64,000 nucleotides of DNA from Acidobacteriaceae bacterium (GTDB taxonomy: Bacteria; Acidobacteriota; Terriglobia; Terriglobales; Acidobacteriaceae): NCBI GenBank assembly GCA_025462735.1, contig JAOAPC010000003.1, forward strand, positions 242,029 to 306,028, written 5' to 3'. A program made the translations under genes and the position numbers. Under the pieces are notes generated by a model. The model saw only the letters and a list, made by a program, of their open reading frames with translations. It did not search any database and was not told the origin of the DNA. Below are positions 54,020-62,968 of the stretch, in pieces. The first letter of the stretch is position 1; every line of letters starts with the position of its first letter.

Positions 54020-54071
54020 CCCATTTGCGGTAATCGAGTTAATGCCCCGGAAGAGGAATCATGCACAAAGC

Positions 54072-55238
54072 TCACATAGACGCAAGCTTCACTGCTACAG
54101 CCGCGCCATCTGCAGGCGAACAGATATAAATGTCCGAAGAGATTCCGGTTCGGCGAAGATACCGCTCCGCGATCCTTTCGCGAAATGCTTCGGCTTCGCT
54201 CGATGTGACGAGATTCACAGTGCAACCCCCAAAACCGCCGCCGGTCATTCGTCCGCCGTAGAAGCCGGGCAATCCTTCGGCCTCTTCGACCATTATGTCC
54301 AGCTCACGGCAACTGACCTCGTATAGATCGCGCAAACTGACGTGAGACTCCCGCATGACACGGCCCATGTGCGCCAAGTTGGCGGACCGAAGGCATTCGA
54401 CCGCACGTAAGACTCGCTGATTCTCTTCCACAACGTGAAGGCAACGTTTGTAAATCATTGGCGGCATGGCATTGGCGCACGACGATAATTGCTCGTGAGT
54501 AACGTCCCTCAAAGCTCTGATTCCCGGAAATTCTGTGGAAAGAATTCGCACTCCTTTTTCGCATTCTTCGCGCCGGCGATTGTATTCGCCGCCGGAGTGC
54601 TCATGCTTCACCATGGTGTTACAGATCACGAGCTTTACTTCGGGAGGGACTGGCACCATCTCGAACTCGAGCGAGCGGCAGTCGAGCAATAAAGCATATC
54701 CGGCCTTGCCAAGGCATGAGACAAACTGGTCCATGATTCCGACATGTGCGCCGACAAACTCGTTCTCTGCCCTTTGGCAGAGTTTCGCGATTTCCTGCAA
54801 CCGCGGCTTTGCGTCACTCAAGCTGAGCAATGCCAGGGCGGTCGCAACCTCGATCGCAGCCGACGAACTAAGGCCGGCGCCGATCGGCACTTCGCCATGT
54901 ACCAGCAGATTCGCTCCGTGAATGGCGTAACCCGCCGCGCGTAAGATGACCGCAACGCCAACCACATAGTCGGCCCACGTCCCGACTGGCTTTCGCGGCA
55001 GGCTATTGAGATCAACATCGAACGGTTCTGAAAATTCCGTGGAGCGCAAGACCAACTTGCGATCGACGCGCGGCGAAATGGCTACGCGGGTAGAGAACTC
55101 AATAGCGCAAGGCAGAACGAATCCGTCGTTATAGTCGGTATGCTCGCCGATGATATTCACACGGCCCGGAGCAGTGAAAATCCGCGGCTGTGCGTGGAAT
55201 TCCTGCATGAACCGGTCACATAGCTCGTCGGCCTTCAT
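54072..55238 (-). CDS. galK: Galactokinase
   Basis: Phosphorylates galactose at C1, first step of the Leloir pathway. A GHMP kinase of 388 residues: GRVNIIGEHTDYNDGFVLPC (about 24-43), GAGLSSSAAIEVATA (about 116-130) and GGGFGGCTVNLV near the C-terminus are all present. ATG at 55238 (MKADELCDRF) is preferred over the longer open frame upstream, which runs into the promoter shared with galT. Divergent from galT. Confidence 0.92.
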   Translation of the reverse strand: MKADELCDRFMQEFHAQPRIFTAPGRVNIIGEHTDYNDGFVLPCAIEFSTRVAISPRVDRKLVLRSTEFSEPFDVDLNSLPRKPVGTWADYVVGVAVILRAAGYAIHGANLLVHGEVPIGAGLSSSAAIEVATALALLSLSDAKPRLQEIAKLCQRAENEFVGAHVGIMDQFVSCLGKAGYALLLDCRSLEFEMVPVPPEVKLVICNTMVKHEHSGGEYNRRREECEKGVRILSTEFPGIRALRDVTHEQLSSCANAMPPMIYKRCLHVVEENQRVLRAVECLRSANLAHMGRVMRESHVSLRDLYEVSCRELDIMVEEAEGLPGFYGGRMTGGGFGGCTVNLVTSSEAEAFRERIAERYLRRTGISSDIYICSPADGAAVAVKLASM

Positions 55239-55337
55239 TGAGTAGCGGTATTGTAATGGGTTGCGAGTTGTGAGAGAACCATTGGGACGCCGCGTATTCT
55301 GGCAGGGCTGCGAGATCATCGGGCGCAAGGGACAGCG

Positions 55338-56363
55338 TTGGATCTTATTGAAGAATCGCACCGACGGTTGAATCCGTTAACCAATGAGTGGGTGCTGGTT
55401 TCGCCGCATCGGACGCAGCGCCCATGGCAGGGCGCGGTCGAGACGGTTCCTGAAATCGCGCGTCCGCGCTACGATCCAAACTGCTATCTTTGCCCGGGGA
55501 ACGCGAGGGCAGGCGGGGTACGAAATCCCCAGTACAGCTCGACGTTTATTTTTGAAAATGATTTTGCTGCGCTGAAGAAAGATGCGCCGAACTTCAGAAC
55601 AGATCTACAGAAGAAAGGCTTGATAGTTGCCGAAGGCGAGTCAGGAATTTGCCGCGTAATGTGCTTCTCCCCACGCCATGATTTGACGCTGTCCAGCCTG
55701 GAGCTGCCTGCGATTGAAGAAGTGGTCCGCACGTGGACCTCACAGTTCGCGGAGCTCGCCCAAATGCCGGGAATAAGCCACGTCCAAATTTTCGAGAATC
55801 GCGGCGAGATGATGGGCGCAAGCAATCCTCATCCTCATTGCCAGATTTGGGCAACGAGTTCCGTTCCGCAAGTTCCGGCGCGTGAGCTTGGGACGCAGCA
55901 GAGCTACTTTCAGACGCACGGCAGTTGTTTGCTGTGTGACTACACCAAGCTGGAGGAGAGCGAGAAATCGCGGATCGTCACTTCAAATGAAGGATTCGTT
56001 GTCTTGGTGCCTTTCTGGGCAGTTTGGCCGTTCGAAGTGCTTGTCTGCAGTCGGCGGCACTTGGGAACTCTGCCTGAGCTCAGCAATGGCGAAGTATCGC
56101 AGCTCGCGGCGATATTGAACCGAATAGTCTCCGCCTACGATCGTGTGTTCGAGGCGCCATTTCCTTACTCGATGGGGTTTCACCAGGCTCCGACGAACGG
56201 AAATTATCCCGAGTGGCATTTCCACGGGCATTTTTATCCGCCACTTTTGAGATCAGCGACAGTGCGAAAGTTCATGGTCGGCTTCGAAATGCTGGGCACT
56301 CCGCAGCGCGACATCACGCCCGAGCTGGCGGCGGAAAAGCTGAGGACCTTAGTGACGAATTGA
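55338..56363 (+). CDS. galT: Galactose-1-phosphate uridylyltransferase
   Basis: Exchanges UMP between UDP-glucose and galactose-1-phosphate. 341 residues with zinc cysteines in CYLCPGN, the catalytic HPHCQIW (about 163-169, His nucleophile in HPH) and the C-terminal EWHFHGHFYPP. The start at 55338 is TTG, about 100 bp from the divergent galK start, so both promoters share this gap. The amine oxidase gene begins 1 bp after its stop. Confidence 0.92.
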   Translation: MDLIEESHRRLNPLTNEWVLVSPHRTQRPWQGAVETVPEIARPRYDPNCYLCPGNARAGGVRNPQYSSTFIFENDFAALKKDAPNFRTDLQKKGLIVAEGESGICRVMCFSPRHDLTLSSLELPAIEEVVRTWTSQFAELAQMPGISHVQIFENRGEMMGASNPHPHCQIWATSSVPQVPARELGTQQSYFQTHGSCLLCDYTKLEESEKSRIVTSNEGFVVLVPFWAVWPFEVLVCSRRHLGTLPELSNGEVSQLAAILNRIVSAYDRVFEAPFPYSMGFHQAPTNGNYPEWHFHGHFYPPLLRSATVRKFMVGFEMLGTPQRDITPELAAEKLRTLVTN

Positions 56364-56364
56364 A

Positions 56365-57657
56365 ATGACGATTGAATCCAATTACTGGCCGACTACGACC
56401 TCAATGCCGGAAGGCGCATCGGGTCAACTTCCGACGCGTGCAGACGTGGTCGTGATTGGCGCCGGATTCACCGGGCTTTCGGCAGCGCGCGCACTGGCAA
56501 AAAAAGGCGGGAGCGTCGCAGTGTTTGAGGCTAACAGCATCGGCTGGGGCGCCAGCTCGCGCAACGGCGGCATGGTGCTCACCGGCCTGAAGTTGAGCGC
56601 CGAGACGCTTGCCAAACGGTATGGCATGGAGCTTACCCGCCGCATGTACGCGACCTCGCTGGAGTCGATTGACCTCGTAGAGCGACTCGTTCGCGAAGAA
56701 AACATTGAGTGCAGTTTCTCGCGCTGTGGACACTTGGAAGTCGCCTGCAAGCAGTCGCACTTCGACGCCTACGCGCGATCCGTCGAAGTCATCGCGAAGG
56801 AATTCAATCACGAACTTCGCATCCTCCCTCGGCATGAACTTGGCAGCGAGATCGGCTCTGGGATTTATTTCGGAGGCATTGTCGATGACACCAGTGCAGG
56901 ACTGAATCCGGCGCAGTATGTTTCCGGATTAGCGCGTGCGGCGCTCAGGGCCGGCGCCAATATTTACGAGAATGCCCGGGTGCTGCAAATCCAGCGTAAT
57001 TCGCAAAACGGGTCAGGAGGATTTTTGATACTGACTTCCCGCGGGAATGTTTTCGCTCATGATGTCCTGGTTGCAACCAGTGGGTACACTTCAGCGGCTA
57101 CTCCCACACTGCAAAAAAAGATCATTCCCATTGGTTCGTTCATTATCGCGACTGAGCGTTTGCCGGAAACCGTGGCGCGCGAGCTCAACCCGCGTAATCG
57201 TATGATTTTTGATTCCAAGCACTATCTTCATTATTACCGTCTAACCCCGGACAATCGCATGCTGTTCGGCGGGCGCGCTGCGTTCTTCCCCGAGACCAAG
57301 AACACTATCCATCGCAGTGCGGAAATTCTGCGGCGAGACTTGATTGAGGTCTATCCGCAGTTGCACGATTCAAAGATCGAATACGCCTGGGGCGGAACAC
57401 TCGATTTCTGCTTTGACACTATGCCCCATGCCGGCCAGAGCGACGGGATTTATTACGCGCTGGGCTATGCCGGCCACGGTGTGGCGATGGCTACTTATCT
57501 CGGAACGAAAATGGCGGAGATGCTGAGCGGCGGCAGCAACGACATTCCTTACGCTGCAATTCCCTTCCCCGGCGCGCCTTTCGGACTTTACAACGGAAGG
57601 CCGTGGTTCCTACCCTTCGCCGGCGCTTATTACAAAGTGCTGGACTGGATCAGCTGA
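56365..57657 (+). CDS. FAD-dependent amine oxidase, PuuB/OrdL-like
   Basis: A DAO-family flavoprotein of 430 residues. The FAD-binding ADVVVIGAGFTGLSAARALAKKG (about 27-49) and GWGASSRNGGMV (about 62-75) match gamma-glutamylputrescine oxidase-type proteins. The substrate is an amine or imine but not identified. It starts one base after galT's stop, so translation may be coupled to galT. Its 3' end overlaps the convergent APC transporter gene by 28 bp. Confidence 0.83.
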   Translation: MTIESNYWPTTTSMPEGASGQLPTRADVVVIGAGFTGLSAARALAKKGGSVAVFEANSIGWGASSRNGGMVLTGLKLSAETLAKRYGMELTRRMYATSLESIDLVERLVREENIECSFSRCGHLEVACKQSHFDAYARSVEVIAKEFNHELRILPRHELGSEIGSGIYFGGIVDDTSAGLNPAQYVSGLARAALRAGANIYENARVLQIQRNSQNGSGGFLILTSRGNVFAHDVLVATSGYTSAATPTLQKKIIPIGSFIIATERLPETVARELNPRNRMIFDSKHYLHYYRLTPDNRMLFGGRAAFFPETKNTIHRSAEILRRDLIEVYPQLHDSKIEYAWGGTLDFCFDTMPHAGQSDGIYYALGYAGHGVAMATYLGTKMAEMLSGGSNDIPYAAIPFPGAPFGLYNGRPWFLPFAGAYYKVLDWIS

Positions 57658-58994
57658 GGATCTGGTTTCCGGCGCAGCAGAAGATACGCGACCGGCCCCA
57701 GCAGTAGGGCCACTGGTCCCCACTTCAGCGCAAACTTATCGCTGGCGATCATCGCGATACCGCTCATCAGCAGAGGTGCGAACACCGCGTAGGCCAGCCC
57801 GGTTCGTCCCCAAGGAATGCGAAAGCTCCGCGGCAGGTCGGGACGTTTGCGCCGCAACTGCCAGGCTGAAAGAACAGTCAGGATTGACGTCGCAATCCTG
57901 AGCCAGACATAAACCGAAATCAACTGTTTTACATTGTTGGTTGCCAGCAAACAATAAATCGCAGCGGAAAGCAGAATTGCTATCCATGGCGTCCCGAATC
58001 GCGGATGTGTGCGCGCCAGAAATGGAGACAGGTAGCCGTCCTCAGCCATCGCTGATGGCATGCGCGTGGTGGTTAGCACGGTGCTGTTGAGAATGGAAAG
58101 GTTCATCACGGCGGCGGCTATGGTTATGACGAAGCCTAGTATTGGACCACCGATGAGCTGGGCGGCTTGCGAAAAATATCCGGTGCCCCACTGCTGCCAG
58201 TTTCCTAGCGCCGCCAGTGAACAGGCGGTTGGCACGAAATAAGTTGCGATGGACAAAGGTACCACCCACGCAAGCGCCTTGGGATAGCTCCTTTGCGGGT
58301 CTTCTACTTCTTCCGCGACCGACGAAACCTGCTCGTATCCAGCATAGAGCCACAGGCCCAGTGCGAAGCCGACGCCAAAAACCTGAAAAACTGGTTTGTG
58401 GGGTGGAATGATGGGAAGAAATGGATTGTGGTGCCACATTCTCACACTCATCACACACATCAGCAGGACTGCTGCGAGGACGGCAAGTTCGAGCGCGGTC
58501 GCCACGGTACCCACTACCCGAATTCCGCGGACATTCACATAAGTGATGAGTGCAATGACTGCGACTGCCACCGCATAATGTTTCCATCCAATGAGGCCGG
58601 GAAAATAAAACGTCAGATAATCGGTGAAAAGTACGGCGTATAGCGCGCCCAAAAGAAACGATGCACACCAGTTCCACCAGCCGGCGAGGAAGCCCCAGAA
58701 ATCGCCAAATGCTGCGCGGGTCCAGCGATAGAAGCCACCCTCGACCGGCATCGCTGTTGTCAGCTCTGCTGCGACCAGCGAAATGGGGATGCACCAGAAA
58801 AACGGGATCACGAGCTGATATATCAAGGCCATCCCTGGGCCGGACATGCTGATCTGATCCTCCAGGCCAAATGGGCCGGCGGTGTTATACGAGTACATGA
58901 CGAAGACGAAGGAGAAGAGGCCGATCTTTTTGAGAGCGCGTGCAGCTTCTGTTTGGTTTTTGGAGTGCGGGAGCGATTCGCTGGTGGTTTTCAA
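57630..58994 (-). CDS. APC-family amino acid permease
   Basis: A polytopic protein of 454 residues with about 12 helices. AGPFGLEDQISMSGPG (about 39-54) is the unwound first-helix substrate region. GFALGLWLYAGYEQVSSVAEEVEDPQRSYPKAL (about 215-247) is the APC consensus region, where the family binds substrate. Likely imports an amino acid or amine; its neighbour the FAD amine oxidase hints at polyamine or related use. TTG start. Three bases after the thiolase gene. Confidence 0.87.
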   Translation of the reverse strand: MKTTSESLPHSKNQTEAARALKKIGLFSFVFVMYSYNTAGPFGLEDQISMSGPGMALIYQLVIPFFWCIPISLVAAELTTAMPVEGGFYRWTRAAFGDFWGFLAGWWNWCASFLLGALYAVLFTDYLTFYFPGLIGWKHYAVAVAVIALITYVNVRGIRVVGTVATALELAVLAAVLLMCVMSVRMWHHNPFLPIIPPHKPVFQVFGVGFALGLWLYAGYEQVSSVAEEVEDPQRSYPKALAWVVPLSIATYFVPTACSLAALGNWQQWGTGYFSQAAQLIGGPILGFVITIAAAVMNLSILNSTVLTTTRMPSAMAEDGYLSPFLARTHPRFGTPWIAILLSAAIYCLLATNNVKQLISVYVWLRIATSILTVLSAWQLRRKRPDLPRSFRIPWGRTGLAYAVFAPLLMSGIAMIASDKFALKWGPVALLLGPVAYLLLRRKPDPQLIQSSTL

Positions 58995-58997
58995 AAT

Positions 58998-60215
58998 TTA
59001 GGCCCGCTCGATGATCATGGCAATTCCCTGGCCCACGCCGATGCACATTGTACATAGCGCATAACGCGCACCAGTTCTTCGCAGTTGATAGGCAGCGGTC
59101 GTGATTAGCCGCGCTCCACTCGCGCCGAGCGGGTGCCCGACCGCAATCGCACCGCCGTTCGGATTTACATGTTCAGCGTCGTCCGGTAAGTCCAGTTCGC
59201 GCAGGACTGCTAACGATTGGGCGGCGAAAGCCTCGTTCAACTCGATCACATCCATCGCGGAAAGCTTGAGGCCTGATTTCGCCAGCACTTTACGCGTAGC
59301 CGGCACCGGTCCGATTCCCATGATCCGAGGTAAAACTCCAACTGCCGCCGAACTCACAACGCGCGCGATCGGTGTAAGTCCGTACTTCGCTGCGGCCGCT
59401 TCTGAAGCCAGCAAAATCGCGCAGGCTCCGTCGTTCACTCCAGAAGCATTTCCGGCAGTCACGGTGCCGTTTGGCTTGACGATGGGTTTCAGTTTGGCGA
59501 GGTCATCGAGGGTGGTATCCGGACGCGGCTGCTCGTCCTTGCTTACAACTCGGCATATAACCTGCGGATCTCCTTTTTTGAGAGGCAGCGTCACCGGAAC
59601 AATTTCGTCCGAAAATCGTCCCGCCTTGGCGGCCTCGGCAGCCCTTTTCTGGCTTCGAAAAGCAAATGCGTCTTGATCTGCACGGGAAATGTGCCATTCC
59701 TCCGCGACATTCTCCGCGGTCTCCGGCATTGAGTCCGTGCCGTAATTCTTTTGCATTGCAGGATTGACGAATCGCCAGCCAATGGTCGTGTCTTCGATTT
59801 TCGCAGAGCGCGAGAATGCACTTTCGGCCTTGCCCATCACGAATGGAGCGCGTGACATGCTTTCCACGCCACCTGCGATCACCAGTGAAGCCTCGCCGCT
59901 TTTGATAGCACGGGCGGCAATAGAAACGGCTTCCATGCTGGATCCGCAAAGTCGATTCACGGTCGCACCTGGCACCTCTTTCGGCAATCCGGCAAGCAAA
60001 AGAGCCATGCGGGCCACGTTACGATTGTCTTCGCCGGCCTGATTGGCGCAGCCGAAAATTACGTCATCGATTGCGCCGCGATCGAACTTGGGGTTGCGCT
60101 CGGTGAGCTCCTTGAGTGGAATCGCCGCCAGGTCGTCAGTCCGAACCGATGAGAGCGCGCCGCCGTATTTTCCGAACGGGGTACGAATCGCGTCGCAGAT
60201 GAAGGCATCGTCCAT
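58998..60215 (-). CDS. Acetyl-CoA acyltransferase (3-oxoadipyl-CoA thiolase-like)
   Basis: Cleaves 3-oxoacyl-CoA. Thiolase residues are present: nucleophile Cys90 in NRLCGSS, His in GGAIAVGHPLGASGARL, and the second Cys in CTMCIGVGQG. The PNGGAIAVGHPLG region fits PcaF-type thiolases as well as general acetyl-CoA acetyltransferases, so the exact substrate is open. It ends 3 bp before the APC permease gene. No other aromatic-degradation genes are near. Confidence 0.88.
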   Translation of the reverse strand: MDDAFICDAIRTPFGKYGGALSSVRTDDLAAIPLKELTERNPKFDRGAIDDVIFGCANQAGEDNRNVARMALLLAGLPKEVPGATVNRLCGSSMEAVSIAARAIKSGEASLVIAGGVESMSRAPFVMGKAESAFSRSAKIEDTTIGWRFVNPAMQKNYGTDSMPETAENVAEEWHISRADQDAFAFRSQKRAAEAAKAGRFSDEIVPVTLPLKKGDPQVICRVVSKDEQPRPDTTLDDLAKLKPIVKPNGTVTAGNASGVNDGACAILLASEAAAAKYGLTPIARVVSSAAVGVLPRIMGIGPVPATRKVLAKSGLKLSAMDVIELNEAFAAQSLAVLRELDLPDDAEHVNPNGGAIAVGHPLGASGARLITTAAYQLRRTGARYALCTMCIGVGQGIAMIIERA

Positions 60216-60331
60216 GAAAAATCAGTATCGCGCAGCTTACAAAAGCAGTTCGCAAATATATGGGACTACCGATGATATCGGAGTTCACACCGAAACGCAG
60301 GTGCGATTCTCAACTCGGGTTTTTGCGAAAC

Positions 60332-60826
60332 TTAGGTTTGCCGCACAGTTTGTTGTCGTCGCTGCGAAACCTGGAGTGCAACCAGGGCCACCGCGATCCC
60401 GAGTGATACTTCAAGAAAGCGATGCCATGCAAAGACCCACGCCGGCCCGCGCGAGATCAGTACCACGATGCTGAATGTTATGGCTGCAACCCTGTAGGCG
60501 CTCCATGCACGAAAGAGAGCGGCGAATATTCCGCATGCGAAAATTCCTATCGCGTAGATGATCGTGCTGTGCCCGACAAAGGTCGCAATAACGGCGCCTA
60601 GTGCCGCGCCCAATGCCGTCCCAACAAAGCGCTGCCAGGCTCCCTGCAGCGGGTGAATTGTCGATTGCATAATGACGACCGTTGAAATTGGCGCCCAGTA
60701 GTATTCCGGTAATTTGAGCGCCCGTGCCAGCAGCAAGGAGACAAGAGTAGCGACCGCAGTTCGCGCGGAGTCGTAAAGGATGCCGCGATCAATGCCCATG
60801 AGTTTTGCAGTTTTCGGATGACTCAT
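60332..60826 (-). CDS. FUSC-like membrane protein, 164 aa
   Basis: Several hydrophobic helices, with PEYYWAPISTVVIMQSTIHPLQGAWQRFVGTALGAALGAVIATFVGH, a pattern like the FUSC/aromatic-exporter half domain. It lacks the large soluble part of full FUSC proteins and is only one domain long. ATG at 60826 (MSHPKTAKLMGI) is preferred over the longer open frame. Substrate unknown. Confidence 0.72.
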   Translation of the reverse strand: MSHPKTAKLMGIDRGILYDSARTAVATLVSLLLARALKLPEYYWAPISTVVIMQSTIHPLQGAWQRFVGTALGAALGAVIATFVGHSTIIYAIGIFACGIFAALFRAWSAYRVAAITFSIVVLISRGPAWVFAWHRFLEVSLGIAVALVALQVSQRRQQTVRQT

Positions 60827-60894
60827 CTGGTTGACGGAGTATTGTACGGCGACGGCGAAAATGCACCTATCAGCGACACACCAGGCTAGACCGT

Positions 60895-61344
60895 TCACTT
60901 GCAAATTGTTGGATAGGCTTCGACGTAGCCTGGAATTTGCGCTCCGGTGATCCAGGCGTCACCGTGAGTGCTCAGGTCGAATACCAGCACCTCGCGCTCG
61001 AACCCGACCTCCACGCTTTTTGTCCGAGTCAGCGCAAGACCGATTTCTGCCAGCAAACCCGCGGAATAGAATTGGCTCTCAATTTCAGGCTGGATTTTTC
61101 GAAGCATGAGCTGACCGATATTTCTCGCGCAGGTGAGAATAATTAAGGTGCCCTTCTCGTCTATTTTTGTCTTGGCCTGCGGGAAAAAAGGTCTGAGTTT
61201 TCGCAGCACGTCCTGTTCAACGTGCGTCCTTAACCTCTTTCCAAAACCAGTTCCGTCGCCGCGCTGAGCGCATGCCAGTGCGGGAGTAATTATCAGGCTT
61301 GCGATCCAAACCAGGATCGTGGCTTGAAAATTTGCTTTTTTCAT
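60895..61344 (-). CDS. Secreted hypothetical protein, 149 aa
   Basis: A signal peptide (residues about 1-26, ending LACAQ) is followed by GDGTGFGKRLRTHVEQDVLRKLRPFFPQAK and two strand-rich stretches (GTLIILTCARNIGQLMLRK; REVLVFDLSTHGDAWITG). ATG at 61344 is preferred. No family recognised. Probably periplasmic. Divergent from the 61456 gene. Confidence 0.65.
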   Translation of the reverse strand: MKKANFQATILVWIASLIITPALACAQRGDGTGFGKRLRTHVEQDVLRKLRPFFPQAKTKIDEKGTLIILTCARNIGQLMLRKIQPEIESQFYSAGLLAEIGLALTRTKSVEVGFEREVLVFDLSTHGDAWITGAQIPGYVEAYPTICK

Positions 61345-61455
61345 CACAGACAATGGGCAATAAGTGTGCTCGCTCAGAGTCGACAACACTTCTTATCAAA
61401 AATCAATATGTAGATGAGGCAATTGTGCGAATTTGAGGTTAAAGTAAATTGACCC

Positions 61456-62868
61456 ATGAAAACCAACCTAGTGCTCAACAGAACGGAAGAAACCCATAGC
61501 AAACGGAATATTCCGCTATGGAATCGGGCTATCGGATTACGAGCTTGGTTGTTAGTTTCGATTGCATTCGTTTTTTACGCCGTGCGGATGTTTCGGCTGA
61601 TCTCGCGTTACGCGGTAAATGTTTTCTTTGCGGACCAGTGGGATTTTAACGACGTAACATTTTTCCAAAGACACTCGCTTTGGCAGATGTTTGACCGGCA
61701 ACACGGGCCACACCGGCAAGGAGTGGGTGCGTTGTTTGAGAGGATGGTTGATCCGCTATTCGGATGGAACAGTCGAACCGAGTCATTCGTCGTAGGAGGT
61801 GTGATTGTAGCGGCCGGGCTCTGTGCAATGTGGCTGAGGAGAAGACTCTATGGAGAGCTTTCAGTTTTCGACGTGGTAATACCGGCAATTCTGTTCATCC
61901 CAGGCCAGTGGGCAACATGGTTTATGACTGCAAATTTCGCGCACGGACCGTTCCCGCTTCTTCTCATCCTGCTTTATTGCGTGTCATGGACCTCCGGGAG
62001 GAGAAGTGTCAGGTATCCACTCGTACTCTTCATTAACTTTGTGACCATCTACACAGGATTCGGCATTTTCCTTGGAGTAATTACGCCTCTTCTGTTGATC
62101 TTGGACTATTGGGCGAGTGCCCCGGAGACTCGCTTACCAAAAACCTATTTCGCAGGAACTATTGTCGTAGCCCTGGCTTCGCTTGGATCGTTTTTTCTCG
62201 GTTACAAACTCCTACCCGGCTTGCCGTGCTTCTCGTTACAGCCACAGTCCCCAACCTCGTACTTGGCCTTCGTGCCACACATGTTCGCCAATTTTTTTGG
62301 ATTAAAGCACCTTACGCTTTCGACGCGGACTATCGGGACGATGATTTTGACGGCAGTCTTGATTTCACTGGTAATGGTTGCCTGGCAGTTGCTGAGGCAG
62401 AACGGTCCCAAGCTCGAACGAGATGACCGCAACCGGGCGCTCATCGTTGTAGGCTTGACCGCATACACTTTGCTGTTTTGCGTAAATACTGCGTATGGAA
62501 GACAGTGCGGAGGGCTGAACATAGCGACCGCATCGCGCTATGTCATCTACCTGGAACCCGCCGTGCTCGGCTTTTACTTCTTTCTGCTGAGCCTTCGTGA
62601 CGCGGCCCCGCGAAAGTTCCTGCTGAGTGGCTTCGTGGTAGCGGTTGTGGCGGCATCTTTCTATCTTGATACAGGAGGAATGGGCTTTGCTAAAACTGTT
62701 AAGCAGGGCTGGAAAGATTGTTATCTGAAGACCGAGAACATCCAAGAATGTGACAAGGTGGCGGGCTTTCCTAATTACGAAAATGCAGAGGCCACGCACT
62801 TGCAGGAAAAGCTGGAATATCTGAAGAAGACGCGGCAGAACTTGTATTTAGACCAGCAACGGCCATAG
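61456..62868 (+). CDS. Polytopic membrane protein, possibly glycosyltransferase-like
   Basis: 470 residues with about nine to ten hydrophobic helices (first about residues 28-52) and an acidic FADQWDFNDV loop after helix 1. NTAYGRQCGGLNIATASRYVIY near residue 340-365 recalls the loops of GT-C-like membrane glycosyltransferases, but no defining motif is confirmed. Roles in surface polysaccharide or lipid glycosylation are possible. The C-terminal tail is hydrophilic. No close partner gene. Confidence 0.6.
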   Translation: MKTNLVLNRTEETHSKRNIPLWNRAIGLRAWLLVSIAFVFYAVRMFRLISRYAVNVFFADQWDFNDVTFFQRHSLWQMFDRQHGPHRQGVGALFERMVDPLFGWNSRTESFVVGGVIVAAGLCAMWLRRRLYGELSVFDVVIPAILFIPGQWATWFMTANFAHGPFPLLLILLYCVSWTSGRRSVRYPLVLFINFVTIYTGFGIFLGVITPLLLILDYWASAPETRLPKTYFAGTIVVALASLGSFFLGYKLLPGLPCFSLQPQSPTSYLAFVPHMFANFFGLKHLTLSTRTIGTMILTAVLISLVMVAWQLLRQNGPKLERDDRNRALIVVGLTAYTLLFCVNTAYGRQCGGLNIATASRYVIYLEPAVLGFYFFLLSLRDAAPRKFLLSGFVVAVVAASFYLDTGGMGFAKTVKQGWKDCYLKTENIQECDKVAGFPNYENAEATHLQEKLEYLKKTRQNLYLDQQRP

Positions 62869-62968
62869 TTCCTTATTGCTACACCGCGAGACCGGCAGGA
62901 CGCGGCCAAGATTTGAAGAATCCGTGTAGCTGCTTCGCTAGACCACGTTCCCATAAAATGGGTACTGT